A stretch of 64,000 nt of DNA from Phycisphaerales bacterium (GCA_020639075.1 JACKHI010000001.1:1426001-1490000), one strand, 5' to 3'; positions 43,621 to 53,334 are shown, counted from the first letter of the stretch. Notes: generated from the sequence alone by a model not told the origin. Program-made: numbers and translations.

Positions 43621-44889
43621 ATGCTCGGAGCCGAACGCCCCATCGCAGTTTGTTCACACCTCAAGCCGGACGACATCTACCACATCTGGTTCACCGGCCG
43701 AGGTAGGGATCGATATTGGGTCTGCGAGGATTGCGCACCTCAATATCCAACACTCACCGAATCGCTGAAGGAAGTGCCCGACGCGTTCCTTGAGGAATTC
43801 GGTTCCGAGGAAGGCATCTGCGGAAGACCCGAGATCCGCAAGAGGCCCACGAACCTGAAATTCACCCACGATCGGATCGAACTTCCGGTTTCGGGCACCG
43901 AACGCCGGGTCGATTTTGTGCCGAATATGAACACCGACGGCGACTGGATCGCGCTGAACACGTCCGGGTCCATTGAGAATGTCGACGCACGCAACGGCGA
44001 GGTCCGGGTCGTGGGCTACGCCAGTCCTCCATTCTGGATTGACGAGAACATCAGCCTATGCGTGTCGCCGGACCTCGAGTACGGCGCCGTTTACCAGACA
44101 TTTGGCGAACGGGCCCATGTCTTCCACATGCACAAGTATGACTCTATGGACTTGACGCGCGGCACCTATTGCACGAAACACAGCCACTTTTCAATCGCAT
44201 TCTTTCGGGAGAACGGACGGCCCCTGCTGGTTGCGGCGACCGACTGGAATCGCCTCGAAGTCTTCGACCCCGCGTCGGGCGACATCCTGACAAAGCGCGG
44301 GCCCAATATGACTTTGAAGAACGGAAAAGAGCCGAAGCACTTCTTCGGCCAATTCCGGGGACAACTCACGGTTTCACCCGACGAGTGCCGAATCGTGGAC
44401 AACGGTTGGGTATGGACGCCCTTCGGATCGGCCAAAGTGTGGAACCTGCGTGACTGGATCCATCGAAACAAATGGGAATCCGACGATGGTCTTTCTCTCA
44501 AATACCTCGCCTGGCGGAGATATCATTGGAACACGCCGGCCTGCTGGGTCGGCAATGAGAGAATTGCCTTCTGGGGGTGGGGCGCGGACGACGACTTCCT
44601 GATACCGGCGATTCTCGTCTTCGATGCGTCAACTGGTGAACAGACACACTGGTTCCCCGGTCCCGAGGTAAGAAGGGAAGACCCGCCAAGTAAGGCTGGT
44701 CACTCGATGTTCTTCGACAAGTACCTCTTCTGCGTCCACGACGACCACGGCACAGGCGTCTGGGATATCGAGACGGGCGAACACCTGCACCAGGAACCGT
44801 CGCTCAAACCGATTCACTATCATCCCATCTCGAAACAGTTCCTATCAAGAACACCCGACGGAATCCAACTGAGTCGCCTCGTGCAATAA
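43621..44889 (+). CDS. Protein of unknown function, probable beta-propeller
   Basis: A 422-residue cytoplasmic protein. The N terminus has a possible zinc site (C11, H13, C35, C38: CSHL ... WVCEDCAP). The remainder is a series of beta-rich repeats with WD/PQQ-like turns: FVPNMNTDGDWIALNTSGSIENVDARNGEVRVV, DWNRLEVFDPASGDILTKRG, GWGADDDFLIPAILVFDASTGEQTHWF and VHDDHGTGVWDIETGEHLH. No signal peptide and no Shine-Dalgarno; a TAGAAT lies 6 nt upstream. A function cannot be assigned. Confidence 0.65.
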   Translation: MLGAERPIAVCSHLKPDDIYHIWFTGRGRDRYWVCEDCAPQYPTLTESLKEVPDAFLEEFGSEEGICGRPEIRKRPTNLKFTHDRIELPVSGTERRVDFVPNMNTDGDWIALNTSGSIENVDARNGEVRVVGYASPPFWIDENISLCVSPDLEYGAVYQTFGERAHVFHMHKYDSMDLTRGTYCTKHSHFSIAFFRENGRPLLVAATDWNRLEVFDPASGDILTKRGPNMTLKNGKEPKHFFGQFRGQLTVSPDECRIVDNGWVWTPFGSAKVWNLRDWIHRNKWESDDGLSLKYLAWRRYHWNTPACWVGNERIAFWGWGADDDFLIPAILVFDASTGEQTHWFPGPEVRREDPPSKAGHSMFFDKYLFCVHDDHGTGVWDIETGEHLHQEPSLKPIHYHPISKQFLSRTPDGIQLSRLVQ

Positions 44890-44910
44890 TGCGATCTCCC
44901 CGCCGCTGAT

Positions 44911-45170
44911 CCGCCGCTGCTCTGAAAATCGCCGAAAGGGTGCCATGCTTGCCCTCAAAGGCAAGCATGCCGGCGCGTTGGCGGCTGGTGCGAGATTCCT
45001 ATCTCGCACCCATTCCCCGCGGGATTCCCTTCCCGCCAAGCCGAGTAGCGGATAAGCCGGGCGCCACTTCCGTGTCGGCCGGGTGCCACTGCTGTGTCAG
45101 CAGTGAGAGCGACCGCCGTGCGTCATCCGCTAGCGCGGACCGCCGCTGCTGGTGCGAAATTCCTATCTCG
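44911..45170 (+). repeat. Composite palindromic repeat, copy 3
   Basis: About 260 bp matching 14964-15228 in all parts: lead sequence, CATGCTTGCC hairpin, TGCGAGAT hairpin, GCGGGA..TCCCGC hairpin, CACTGCT hairpin, and the TAGCGCGGACCGCC segment ending in a partial TGCGAAAT/ATCTCG. It lies 30 kb from copy 1 and is not next to a PEP-CTERM gene. Confidence 0.9.
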
Positions 45171-45610
45171 GCATATCGATCGGCTACCGAAGCACCTTTT
45201 TGGCGGAGAACGTCGGAGAAACGTCAACAACCGCCACCCCGGACCGGCAAATTGCACGACGCGTGAACCAAGCCGCAACACGGAATGCCCGAAGCGCCGA
45301 TCAAGCCATTCCAATCGGAATGAAATGGCACTCACCATCCAACACCCCACCCCAACCCGCCGCAAAGACCTGCACGAATTTGCGACAGTTTGCGGCCGTT
45401 TGCAGATTTTTTTTTAGACATGCACCCCGTCGGCGCTCACCAAGACGGGGCGGCCAGGCACAACCCGACATCGAGAACCAAATGCCACGAGTTTTTTTTG
45501 AACGCCCGCCCCTGGACGACTCGATCGCCTTTCAGCTTTCAGCGTTTCGGCTTTCAGCTTTCTCGCCCCCTCTTGTCCCAAACCGCAACCTGCCACACCA
45601 TTGCCCAGCC
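45171..45610. other. Intergenic region upstream of the SolA-like oxidase
   Basis: About 440 bp. The oxidase frame remains open through it, but the residues have no family resemblance. Contains short homopolymers (T9 near 45409 and T8 near 45492). No promoter or gene can be defended. Confidence 0.4.
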
Positions 45611-46747
45611 ATGGCCACATACGACACCATCATCATCGGCGCCGGCGGAATGGGCAGCGCCGTTGCATACCACGCCGCCCGACGCGGCCAGCGCGTCCTC
45701 GCCATCGACCGGTTTACGCCCGCCCACGACAAAGGCAGCTCGCACGGTCGCTCACGCGTCATTCGCAAAGCCTATTTCGAGGATCCCCGCTACGTCCCCA
45801 TGCTCCATCGCGCCTACGAACTCTGGCACGAACTCGACCGGAATACGAACGAGAAGCTGCTTCACTTCTGCGGCGTGCTCAACATGGGGCCGGCCGAACA
45901 CGAGTGCATCCGTGGCGTCCTCGACTGCGCGAGAGAGCACGGTCTACCCCACGAACTCCTCGACGCGACGGAAATCGAACGCCGCTGGCCGACCTTCAAA
46001 CCAGCGCCCGACGACGTCGGCGTCTTCGAAGCCGACGGCGGATTTCACTTGCCCGAACGAGCGATTCAACTGCACCTGCAACTCGCAGAGACAAATGGTG
46101 CGGAATTCCGCTGGTCGACCGAAGTGCGTTCGTGGAAAGCGACGCCCGACGAAGTCCGCATCGCGACGAGCGACGGCGAACACGTCGCAAAGAACCTTGT
46201 CATCACCGCCGGTGCATGGTTGCCCACACTCGCAAATGCCCTCGCCCTGCCGATCAAAATCGAACGCCAGGTGCAACTCTGGTGGAAACCCAAAGATGCG
46301 GCATTGTGCAGACACGATCGCATGCCCGCGTTCATTCACTTCACGGCAGACCGCGCATATTACGGCATCCCATCAACGGCGGACGAAGGCCCCAAGATCG
46401 CCCGCCATCACGGCGGCGACATCACGACTGCCGATGCCCTCGATCGATCATTACGAACGGAAGACGAATCAGACGTGCGCGCCTACATCCGCAATCACGT
46501 CCCCAACGCCGACGGCCCCCTCCTCGCCCACGCCGTCTGCATGTACACGAACACTCCCGACGATCATTTCATTCTCGATCGTCATCCGCAACACGAGAAC
46601 GTCATCATCGCCGGCGGATTCTCGGGCCACGGCTTCAAGTTCGCGCCGCTCGTCGGCGAAATCACTGCGGATCTGTTGGACGCGAATGCGGAGCGCGAAC
46701 CCATCGGACTCTTCGAGATCAAGCGGCTCATGCGAGGTCCGCGATGA
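45611..46747 (+). CDS. SolA/MTOX-type FAD-dependent amino acid oxidase
   Basis: A 378-residue flavoenzyme. Start MATYDTIIIGAGGMGSAVAYHAARRGQRVL is the FAD Rossmann motif. Then SSHGRSRVIRKAYFEDPRYVPM, a signature of sarcosine and N-methyl-amino acid oxidases. Near the C terminus CMYTNTPDDHFILDRHP supplies the Cys for covalent FAD attachment and GFSGHGFKFAPLVGEI the last FAD loop. Monomeric sarcosine oxidase or N-methyltryptophan oxidase activity is expected; the substrate is not known. No Shine-Dalgarno is seen before the ATG. It converges with the gene at 46764. Confidence 0.9.
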   Translation: MATYDTIIIGAGGMGSAVAYHAARRGQRVLAIDRFTPAHDKGSSHGRSRVIRKAYFEDPRYVPMLHRAYELWHELDRNTNEKLLHFCGVLNMGPAEHECIRGVLDCAREHGLPHELLDATEIERRWPTFKPAPDDVGVFEADGGFHLPERAIQLHLQLAETNGAEFRWSTEVRSWKATPDEVRIATSDGEHVAKNLVITAGAWLPTLANALALPIKIERQVQLWWKPKDAALCRHDRMPAFIHFTADRAYYGIPSTADEGPKIARHHGGDITTADALDRSLRTEDESDVRAYIRNHVPNADGPLLAHAVCMYTNTPDDHFILDRHPQHENVIIAGGFSGHGFKFAPLVGEITADLLDANAEREPIGLFEIKRLMRGPR

Positions 46748-46763
46748 TCGTCAGGCGTTTGGC

Positions 46764-48467
46764 TCACTCCATCGCGACGGCCTCATGCTCGCGCTGGCAC
46801 GCATCGATCATCTGCTTGATCGCGATCGCCGGAACGAATGTCTCCGAACGCATCGCCGCCGGTTCGAGATACACGCCGAACGCAATCAGCGGCGCATCCT
46901 CTTTCGGCGGCAGGACCGTCGGCACGTCCTCGCCGAGTTCCTTCAACGCCCCCATGAAAAATCGCGACGTTTTCGGCAGATCGAAAAACATGCAGACCTG
47001 CGGATCCGGTCCGATCCGGCTGCGCGCAATGGCAATTCGCGAATAGTCGGCGAGCATCTTCGCGTCCGGATCGTACAGTCGTCGGAGCGCATCCGCCGCG
47101 AAGTCGCCCTTCCCCACCGCATAGGCGACGCCCTGCTTGTGCGGCGCGATGTAGAACTCCATCGACTCCCCGTACATGACGTCGATCGCCTTCTTCGCTT
47201 CCGCGTTCTGACTGTCGAATGTGAATCGATACACGTCCGCCTCGACGTCGCCGATGCGCGTCGTTTCGTGCGCCGTGTTCATCGTCAGTTGCGACGTCAT
47301 CATGCGCATCCACTCCGGCTTCATCCACATGTCGGCCGCCTGCCTGAAGTCCTTCATCGCGTCGTCGGGCGCCTGGGAAACATAGAACCCCGTAACGCCG
47401 ATCCCGCCGCCTTCCGCCTTGCAGAGACTGCCGCTGTACCCCGTCAGCCGACGATAGAATCGCTTCACTGCATCGAATCCCTTCTTATTCTCCTCCTGTT
47501 GGAGCAGTTGCCGTCCTTGCATAGTCTTGCCGAAGGCATCCAACATCGCTTCGTTCAGCGATGGCGTCCCTTCGGGAACAAGCCACTCGAGCGCGAACAC
47601 GACCATGCCCGGCTCGCCGACCAGCCCGCGCAACGGATCCCGCTTCGACTTGCTGATCTTCGCGAGGTAACCGGCAATCTCGCCGTCTGCGCGAACGTTC
47701 AGCAGATCCTGGGCGAATGCCCCGTCGGCGCTGAAGCGCATCCCCGCCGCATAGTGCTCCGACTCCCTGACGTATTTTCTGGCTTCGTCAAAGAAATACC
47801 GCCACATGGCGATCGCACCCTCGGCCTCCGGATCCGTCATCGCGCTGAACAACTGCATGGCGCCTTGCCCGATGGACATCGCACCGTCGAGAACCTCTCG
47901 CCATGCAGCGATGTCGGCCCAGATGAAGACCTCGTGTTTCGAGAGTATCGCGCGGGCATCCGCCCCCATGCGCTCTGCGAATCGAGAGTCTGCCGACATC
48001 GCGGCGCGAACCGTCGCTTCGTCCTTCGCGATCATGCCGACGTTTCCGATGCGATTCGCGTACCAGCTTTGCGAGCGCAACTGGAACTTCAACATCCCGT
48101 CGGCAAGTTCCTCGGCGTTCGCGCTCTGCTTCCACGCATCGGGACTCGACAGCGTGCCGATCAGCAACGGACCCGCTTGGCCGGGCCGCATAGCAACGAT
48201 AAATGCGCCGTTGAGATCCAGGCCTTCGATGTGACCGCCGAGCGGTCCGCCCACGACGTCAGCCGCGTTCAACCGGACAAGTTCCTCGAGATGCGACGAC
48301 TTGCCGAATGCGTTGACGCCGGAAACGAACCCGCTCAGGTCGGGAATGGCGACAATCAAGGCCGTATCCTTCGGAACATGCCGAAGCGCCGCATCGACCG
48401 GCGGCTCGGCGAGCGCCGAAATCGGCGCAAAGAGAACAGCTGCGATAATCAGAAAGAGGTGCTTCAT
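46764..48467 (-). CDS. Exported protein of unknown function
   Basis: A 567-residue protein with a signal peptide MKHLFLIIAAVLFAPISALA and a mature part that begins EPPVDAALRHVPKDTALIVAIPDLSGF. Such a start, followed by alternating strands and helices (GAFIVAMRPGQAGPLLIGT, VFIWADIAAWREVLDGA, VCMFFDLPKTSRFFMGAL), is common in large planctomycete envelope proteins without known function. The start at 48467 has AAGGAG 8 nt upstream, and no upstream Met is better although the frame extends 66 codons. It has a single Cys in the middle (GSLCKAEGG). Possibly a periplasmic binding or structural protein; function not known. Confidence 0.75.
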   Translation of the reverse strand: MKHLFLIIAAVLFAPISALAEPPVDAALRHVPKDTALIVAIPDLSGFVSGVNAFGKSSHLEELVRLNAADVVGGPLGGHIEGLDLNGAFIVAMRPGQAGPLLIGTLSSPDAWKQSANAEELADGMLKFQLRSQSWYANRIGNVGMIAKDEATVRAAMSADSRFAERMGADARAILSKHEVFIWADIAAWREVLDGAMSIGQGAMQLFSAMTDPEAEGAIAMWRYFFDEARKYVRESEHYAAGMRFSADGAFAQDLLNVRADGEIAGYLAKISKSKRDPLRGLVGEPGMVVFALEWLVPEGTPSLNEAMLDAFGKTMQGRQLLQQEENKKGFDAVKRFYRRLTGYSGSLCKAEGGGIGVTGFYVSQAPDDAMKDFRQAADMWMKPEWMRMMTSQLTMNTAHETTRIGDVEADVYRFTFDSQNAEAKKAIDVMYGESMEFYIAPHKQGVAYAVGKGDFAADALRRLYDPDAKMLADYSRIAIARSRIGPDPQVCMFFDLPKTSRFFMGALKELGEDVPTVLPPKEDAPLIAFGVYLEPAAMRSETFVPAIAIKQMIDACQREHEAVAME

Positions 48468-49041
48468 GGTTCTTCTCCTTGCAAAGAACTGAAAGGAGTC
48501 GGAGATGCCTGACGTGCGGATGGCCGGAAAATTCCGCCGCACGCCCCCATTTACAATGTATTGCGCGCGGTCCGCCCCGACCACTACGAAATGTCGACAA
48601 TTCTGTAGTCGCCGCGCGGCCGGTTGTTTCGAGACAAACGACGTCGTCATCCGGCGTGTTCGCATAAGCGAATCAAAGATCGTCGGACGATCCGATCAAT
48701 GCCGACCGGGGCGTTGGCTTCCCCGATTCCGCGGCCATTCTCTCCCCAATCGCTCCGCGAATGGCCCGTTCATCGTGTGGATTGACAGGCTCAGCCGCGA
48801 CGCTGAACGCTCGCAAGTCTGCAAACGATGCAGTCCATCAAACCTGCAGCGGATTACATATCGTTCATGATTCATGCAACGCCTCAACGTTACACCTTCA
48901 TTTCCTCGCGGGTAAATGCCACGCAGGCCCATAGTTGAGACATGAGGACCGCATTCGCCCTGTTTCTTAACGCAAAACTCATCCGACTTTGCGCTTGGCA
49001 GTTGTTGCGATTGCAGTTAACAGTGATATCTTCCGCTACCT
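48468..49041. other. Divergent intergenic region
   Basis: About 570 bp with no recognised gene on either strand and none of the palindromes seen elsewhere. A candidate promoter for the next gene is TTGCGA (49005-49010), 16 bp, TATCTT (49027-49032), 9 nt before the ATG. Confidence 0.4.
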
Positions 49042-49467
49042 ATGACGCCTTCGGCCCCCAATCAGAAATGGCGAGCCCCAGTCGCGATCGCAGCCGTCTG
49101 CATCGCAGCGCTGAGCTACTACATGTTCGGCAATAAGAACGCCGGTCCGCGCATCCGCGACGACATCGATGTCCATATCACGCGCATCGATGTACCCAAG
49201 TCCGAGGTCGACGCCGATTTCGTTCATCCGAAAGACGGAAAGACGTACCCCATCACCGCCCGCATCGGCAGCGATTGCAGAATCACGATCGACGGCGCCC
49301 CTGCGAAACTGGCCGACTTGAAAGTCGGCGATCGCGCAATCGGCAAGGGATCGCTGAGTGGCGGAGTCGTGCAGGCAATGGCGATTCGGGTATTACGTCA
49401 GAAAAAGGGTGAGACGCCCGCAGAAACGGGAGGCCATGCCAATGGACGCCCCGCAACAGGCGGCTGA
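49042..49467 (+). CDS. Small membrane-anchored protein of unknown function
   Basis: A 141-residue protein with one N-terminal membrane segment (APVAIAAVCIAALSYYMFG, about 12-30) and a beta-rich outer domain (VHITRIDVPKSEVDADFVHPKDGKTYPITARIG, then LADLKVGDRAIGKGSLSG). The LKVGDR turn resembles OB-fold domains of the DUF5666 type (inference). It overlaps the start of the GT39 gene by 26 bp, which suggests co-expression and perhaps a shared role at the membrane. No Shine-Dalgarno is visible. Confidence 0.62.
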   Translation: MTPSAPNQKWRAPVAIAAVCIAALSYYMFGNKNAGPRIRDDIDVHITRIDVPKSEVDADFVHPKDGKTYPITARIGSDCRITIDGAPAKLADLKVGDRAIGKGSLSGGVVQAMAIRVLRQKKGETPAETGGHANGRPATGG

Positions 49468-51136
49468 CTCGGCGGTCCTGGGCGTTGGCACGTCGGGCGT
49501 CGCCTCTGCGACGCGCTACATGTACGCCTGTTTCGCAGTCGTGTTGCTGGGGCTCGTCCTCAATCTTCTTTACGTTTGTTACCAATGCCCGCTTGATCTC
49601 AGCGGGGATGAAGCGCACTACTGGGATTGGTCGCGCCATCTCGACGTCAGTTACTATAGCAAAGGCCCTCTTGTCGCATACATCATCGCAGGCGGCCGAT
49701 GGTTCGCCGGCGCGCTGGGCATAAGCGCGTCGCTAGATCCGGCCGCCGTGGTTCGCCTCCCGGCGGTCCTGTTGGCCGCATTGAGTTCGATCGGCGTCAT
49801 CGTACTGTGTCGGGATATCGGCCTGACTTGGCGCGGCACGCTGCTGGCACTGCTGATTTGCGCGTCTGTGCCGATGTTCACTGTCGGCGCCGTCCTGATG
49901 ACGATCGACGCGCCATTCCTCTGCGCCTGGATCTGGGCGCACGTCTTTATCGTGAAGACGCTGATTGACCATCGATCGATGGGCTACTGGGTCGCGGCGG
50001 CGATCATCGTGGCCCTGGGAATCCTCGCGAAGTACACGATGGTGTTGATTTTCGCAGTCATTGGCGTCGGCGTGCTGTTTCGATCAGACTTGCGCAAGCG
50101 CCTGTTGACGCGGACCTCGATCGCAGCAGGACTCGTCGGTCTCGCCGGACTCTTGCCCATTGTCATCTGGAATTCAGCGCATGGCTGGGTCAGTTTCCGA
50201 CATGTTGCAGGACAGGCCGGCGTCGCCCAGGGCAGCGGATTTGATCTCGGTGGGCCGATCGAATTTCTCGCGGCACAATTCGGCGTGAGCAATCCAGTCT
50301 GGGTTGCGGTGCTCCTGACACTGCTGATCTGGCGGAAGTCACCGTCGGTCCAAGGCAACAATACGACCGATCGCGGCACGTCCTTTGTCGCTCTATCGAC
50401 AACCTGCGTGTTCGTTGTCTTTCTCGGTTTTAGTTTCATCACGAAGGTGCAGCCGAACTGGCCCGCGCCGGCGATTTTGACCGGCGCGATCCTGATCGCC
50501 TGTTGGGCAATGCGCAATGATCGCAATCGCCAAACGCAAAGACGCGTGAATCGCATCGTTGCAATCGGAATCGTGCTCGGCCTCGCAGTTTCGGGGATCG
50601 GCCGTCGGACGGATCTGCTCGCGCCGATCTGCGGTCGCCTGGCTTCCGGATCGCCGCCATGGGAGCTGACGCCGGCGGCGAAATATGATCCGGCGGCGCG
50701 ATTGCGCGGCTGGCACGAGCTGGGCGCCGCGATCGGTGACGTGATGCTCGAAATGGAAACCAACGGAAAGCCGCCGATCCTGATGGCCGATCACTACCAA
50801 GTGGCGAGTGAAATTGCGTTCTACACACCGGGGCAACCCGACGTGTACTGCATACAGTCGGTGCTTGGTGATCGATTGAACCAGTATGACTTCTGGAAGA
50901 ACCCGATCGACAATCGCAGCGACTTCGTCGGCCGCCCGTGCGTTTACGTCGGTACGCTACCGAGCGAAAGCAGTGCGAAAGGCGAAACGTTGCGAGCGGC
51001 GATGCCGGGCATCCGCCCTGTGCGTACCGTCGAATATCGCATCGGCGACATTCCATTTCAGGTTTGGACGATATTCGTGGCGGATGCCTATGAGGGCATT
51101 TCGCGACCTGCGTCGACGAAGGAGATCAGCTATTAG
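49442..51136 (+). CDS. Family 39 (ArnT/PMT-like) glycosyltransferase
   Basis: A 564-residue protein with about 11 membrane helices. The GT39 mark is the first outer loop: DLSGDEAHYWDWSRHLDVSYYSKGPLVAYII, with the acidic pair (DE) and the YYSKGPL motif, as in ArnT. Such enzymes transfer a sugar from a polyprenyl-phosphate donor to lipid A, lipid or protein on the outer face of the membrane. The C terminus has a soluble domain (LMADHYQVASEIAFYTPGQPDVYCI). GGAGG lies 8 nt before the chosen ATG; an ATG two codons earlier is too close. It overlaps the gene before it and lies 19 bp before the PAP2 gene, forming a three-gene unit. Confidence 0.88.
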   Translation: MDAPQQAADSAVLGVGTSGVASATRYMYACFAVVLLGLVLNLLYVCYQCPLDLSGDEAHYWDWSRHLDVSYYSKGPLVAYIIAGGRWFAGALGISASLDPAAVVRLPAVLLAALSSIGVIVLCRDIGLTWRGTLLALLICASVPMFTVGAVLMTIDAPFLCAWIWAHVFIVKTLIDHRSMGYWVAAAIIVALGILAKYTMVLIFAVIGVGVLFRSDLRKRLLTRTSIAAGLVGLAGLLPIVIWNSAHGWVSFRHVAGQAGVAQGSGFDLGGPIEFLAAQFGVSNPVWVAVLLTLLIWRKSPSVQGNNTTDRGTSFVALSTTCVFVVFLGFSFITKVQPNWPAPAILTGAILIACWAMRNDRNRQTQRRVNRIVAIGIVLGLAVSGIGRRTDLLAPICGRLASGSPPWELTPAAKYDPAARLRGWHELGAAIGDVMLEMETNGKPPILMADHYQVASEIAFYTPGQPDVYCIQSVLGDRLNQYDFWKNPIDNRSDFVGRPCVYVGTLPSESSAKGETLRAAMPGIRPVRTVEYRIGDIPFQVWTIFVADAYEGISRPASTKEISY

Positions 51137-51155
51137 CGCGGATTTGGAAAGTCAT

Positions 51156-51890
51156 ATGGATGCCCCGGAATTAGAAACTTCCTCGGTGACAGTCGACTCC
51201 CGTCCGCGATGGATTTCGCGATGGCGGACCATCGTCTCGATTGTCCTGCTTGCCTTGTGCATCGTCGGACTCGCGGGCGCGGATCGCTGGTTCTACGAGA
51301 CTGTCTCCCTGAAATTCAATACGCTCTCGCCGGTCGACGCCGACGGATATCATCAATCCAAGTGGATTTGGAATCTCGCGCGCTTCTGGCCCCATATCAC
51401 GGGCGGATTCTGTTGCTACTTCATGATCTTCGCGTTTGCGAAGCGGGGCTATCGAAAAGCGAACGCCGCGCTTTTTTCCGTCCTTCTCACGGCGCTGATC
51501 GCTCACGCGCTGCAATGCGGCATCGGCCGCGCGCGCCCCAATCAGGCGGAGTCGGCACTGACGTTTATCGGCGTCTTCGAGGCGGGATTCACCGCGAAAG
51601 GCGTCGGTCTTCCATCCGGCGAAGCGGCGACCGCAACCGCCATGTCGCTGATCGTCGGATTCGCCTTTTCGCGCCGACGTTACATCGCCTGGATGCCGAC
51701 GGTGCTTGTCATTCTCGCGCGGCTGCTCCCCGGAATGCACTATCTCTCCGACGTCGCGGCGGGCTGTCTGCTGGCGCTCTTGCTGACACCGGCGCTGTAT
51801 CGACTCGCATTACGACCTCCGCGAATCGCAATCGTTGATGCGATCATTGCGCGAGGTCGTCACGCACTGCGGAATCGCGCCGTCAGTTAG
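51156..51890 (+). CDS. PAP2-superfamily membrane protein with altered active-site motifs
   Basis: A 244-residue protein with about six helices. The three PAP2 motifs are recognisable but changed: QCGIGRARP in place of K-x6-RP (Gln for Lys), PSGEAATA in place of PSGH (Glu for His), and ARLLPGMHYLSD in place of SR-x5-H-x3-D (nucleophilic His and Asp kept). Standard PAP2 enzymes dephosphorylate lipid phosphates or diphosphates. Two motif residues differ, so catalysis may be different, for example phosphotransfer, or lost. It follows the GT39 gene by 19 bp; a joint role in lipid-linked sugar handling is reasonable. Confidence 0.82.
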   Translation: MDAPELETSSVTVDSRPRWISRWRTIVSIVLLALCIVGLAGADRWFYETVSLKFNTLSPVDADGYHQSKWIWNLARFWPHITGGFCCYFMIFAFAKRGYRKANAALFSVLLTALIAHALQCGIGRARPNQAESALTFIGVFEAGFTAKGVGLPSGEAATATAMSLIVGFAFSRRRYIAWMPTVLVILARLLPGMHYLSDVAAGCLLALLLTPALYRLALRPPRIAIVDAIIARGRHALRNRAVS

Positions 51891-52002
51891 CTCGCGTCGA
51901 GCGGCCCGATTCGGCTCGAGGTCGGCGGCGAGCGTCCGAGCCGGGCGAATTCCTTTGGTTCTTCAGGCTCGTCGGCCACGCCCCAATAGCCTCTCGCCCG
52001 AC

Positions 52003-52031
52003 TTGGGAATCCCCGCATCAGCGTCTAGAAT
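52003..52031 (+). promoter_or_regulatory. Leaderless-type promoter of the acyl-CoA ligase gene
   Basis: TTGGGA (52003-52008), 17-bp spacer, TAGAAT (52026-52031), then 7 nt to the ATG at 52039. There is no Shine-Dalgarno. Confidence 0.62.
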
Positions 52032-52038
52032 CCCGTTC

Positions 52039-53334
52039 ATGCCGTTCGCCGACAAGAAGCTGGAGACGCTGGACGCCGCCGGAATCCGAATCGTGCAGCG
52101 CGCCAAATTGCAGGCGATGCTGGACGAGATCCTGCCGGACAATGCGTTCTATCGTGAGAAGTTCGCCGGAATCGATCCGGACGCGGCGGTCGCGGATCCG
52201 TCACTCCTCCCGTTCACGACGCGCGACGAACTGCAGGCGGACCAAGCCGCCCATCCCCCATTCGGCCGGAATCTCAGTTATCCAGTCGGCGACTTCATTC
52301 GCCTCCATCAGACGTCCGGTTCCGGCGGCGTGCCGATGCGATGGCTCGACCGACAAAAGGACTGGGTCTGGTGGCATCGACTCTGGCAGACGATTTACTC
52401 CGCTGCGGGCGTTACGCGCGACGATCGGTTCATTTTCCCTTTCTCGTTCGGTCCGTTCATCGGGTTCTGGGCGGCGTTCGAGAGCGCCTTGTCGATGGGA
52501 AATCTCTGCCTTCCCGCGGGCGGCATGTCAACAACGGCGCGACTGAAGTTCCTGCTCGATAATGACGTCACTGTCGTCGGATGTACACCGACGTATGCCT
52601 TGCGCATGGCGGAAGTCGCGCGCGAGGAGGGCATTGATCTCCCCGCCTCGCGCGTTCGGGCGTTGTTCGTGGCGGGCGAGCCGGGCGGCAGCATCCCGGC
52701 GACGCGTGCTGCAATAGAGCGCGGATGGGGCGCAAGGGTCTTCGACCACTTGGGAATGACAGAGATGGGCCCCTACGCGTTTGAATGCCTTGAATCCCCG
52801 GGCGGGTTGCACGTCAACGAAGCGGAGTTCATGATCGAAGTCAGGGACGTCGCAACGGGCGAAATGCGCCCCGATGGCGCGGGCGAACTCGTGCTGACGA
52901 ACCTGGGACGCTGGGGTTCGCCGCTGATCCGCTATCGAACGGGCGATCAGGGCGTATTGCGACGCGAACCGTGTGCCTGCGGCCGGCATTACGCCCGGCT
53001 GGACGGCGGCATCGTGGGGCGGATGGACGATATGGTTGTCGTCCGCGGCAACAATGTGTTTCCATCCGCGATCGAGGCTATACTCCGGGAATTCTCGGAA
53101 ATCGCCGAGTTTCGATTGGAAGTGACGGATTCGCGCGCGATGTCGGAGTTGCGAATCGTCATCGAACCAGCGACATCGGCGGAGGCGAAATCCCTGTTGG
53201 AACGCGTGACGGCGTCGATTCGGGACCGTTTGAGCTTTCGTCCGATCGTCGATTGCGTCGCACCGGGTACGCTTCCGCGATTTGAAATGAAGGCCCGCCG
53301 CCTGATCCGCCACAAGCCGGATGACCCGGCCTGA
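52039..53334 (+). CDS. Phenylacetate-CoA ligase-like adenylate-forming enzyme
   Basis: A 431-residue ANL-family enzyme of the PaaK type. Motifs: IRLHQTSGSGGVPMRW (the nucleotide loop), a central VRALFVAGEPGGSIPATRAAIERGWGARVFDHLGMTEMGPYAFEC segment, RYRTGDQGVLRREPCACGRHYARLDGGIVGRMDDMVVVRG (hinge) and NVFPSAIEAILREF. A CxCG pair is typical of PaaK, whose short C-terminal domain is also present. The substrate is some carboxylate that is made into a CoA ester; which one is not evident. It has a promoter that ends 7 nt before the ATG. A second, shorter ligase-like protein is at 58105. Confidence 0.87.
   Translation: MPFADKKLETLDAAGIRIVQRAKLQAMLDEILPDNAFYREKFAGIDPDAAVADPSLLPFTTRDELQADQAAHPPFGRNLSYPVGDFIRLHQTSGSGGVPMRWLDRQKDWVWWHRLWQTIYSAAGVTRDDRFIFPFSFGPFIGFWAAFESALSMGNLCLPAGGMSTTARLKFLLDNDVTVVGCTPTYALRMAEVAREEGIDLPASRVRALFVAGEPGGSIPATRAAIERGWGARVFDHLGMTEMGPYAFECLESPGGLHVNEAEFMIEVRDVATGEMRPDGAGELVLTNLGRWGSPLIRYRTGDQGVLRREPCACGRHYARLDGGIVGRMDDMVVVRGNNVFPSAIEAILREFSEIAEFRLEVTDSRAMSELRIVIEPATSAEAKSLLERVTASIRDRLSFRPIVDCVAPGTLPRFEMKARRLIRHKPDDPA

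Noticed and set aside
45390..48512. Open frame of 1040 codons on the plus strand
   Set aside because: It covers the SolA-like gene in another frame and the exported protein gene on the opposite strand; both of those have clear protein motifs, and this frame has none and is rich in Arg and Ser.
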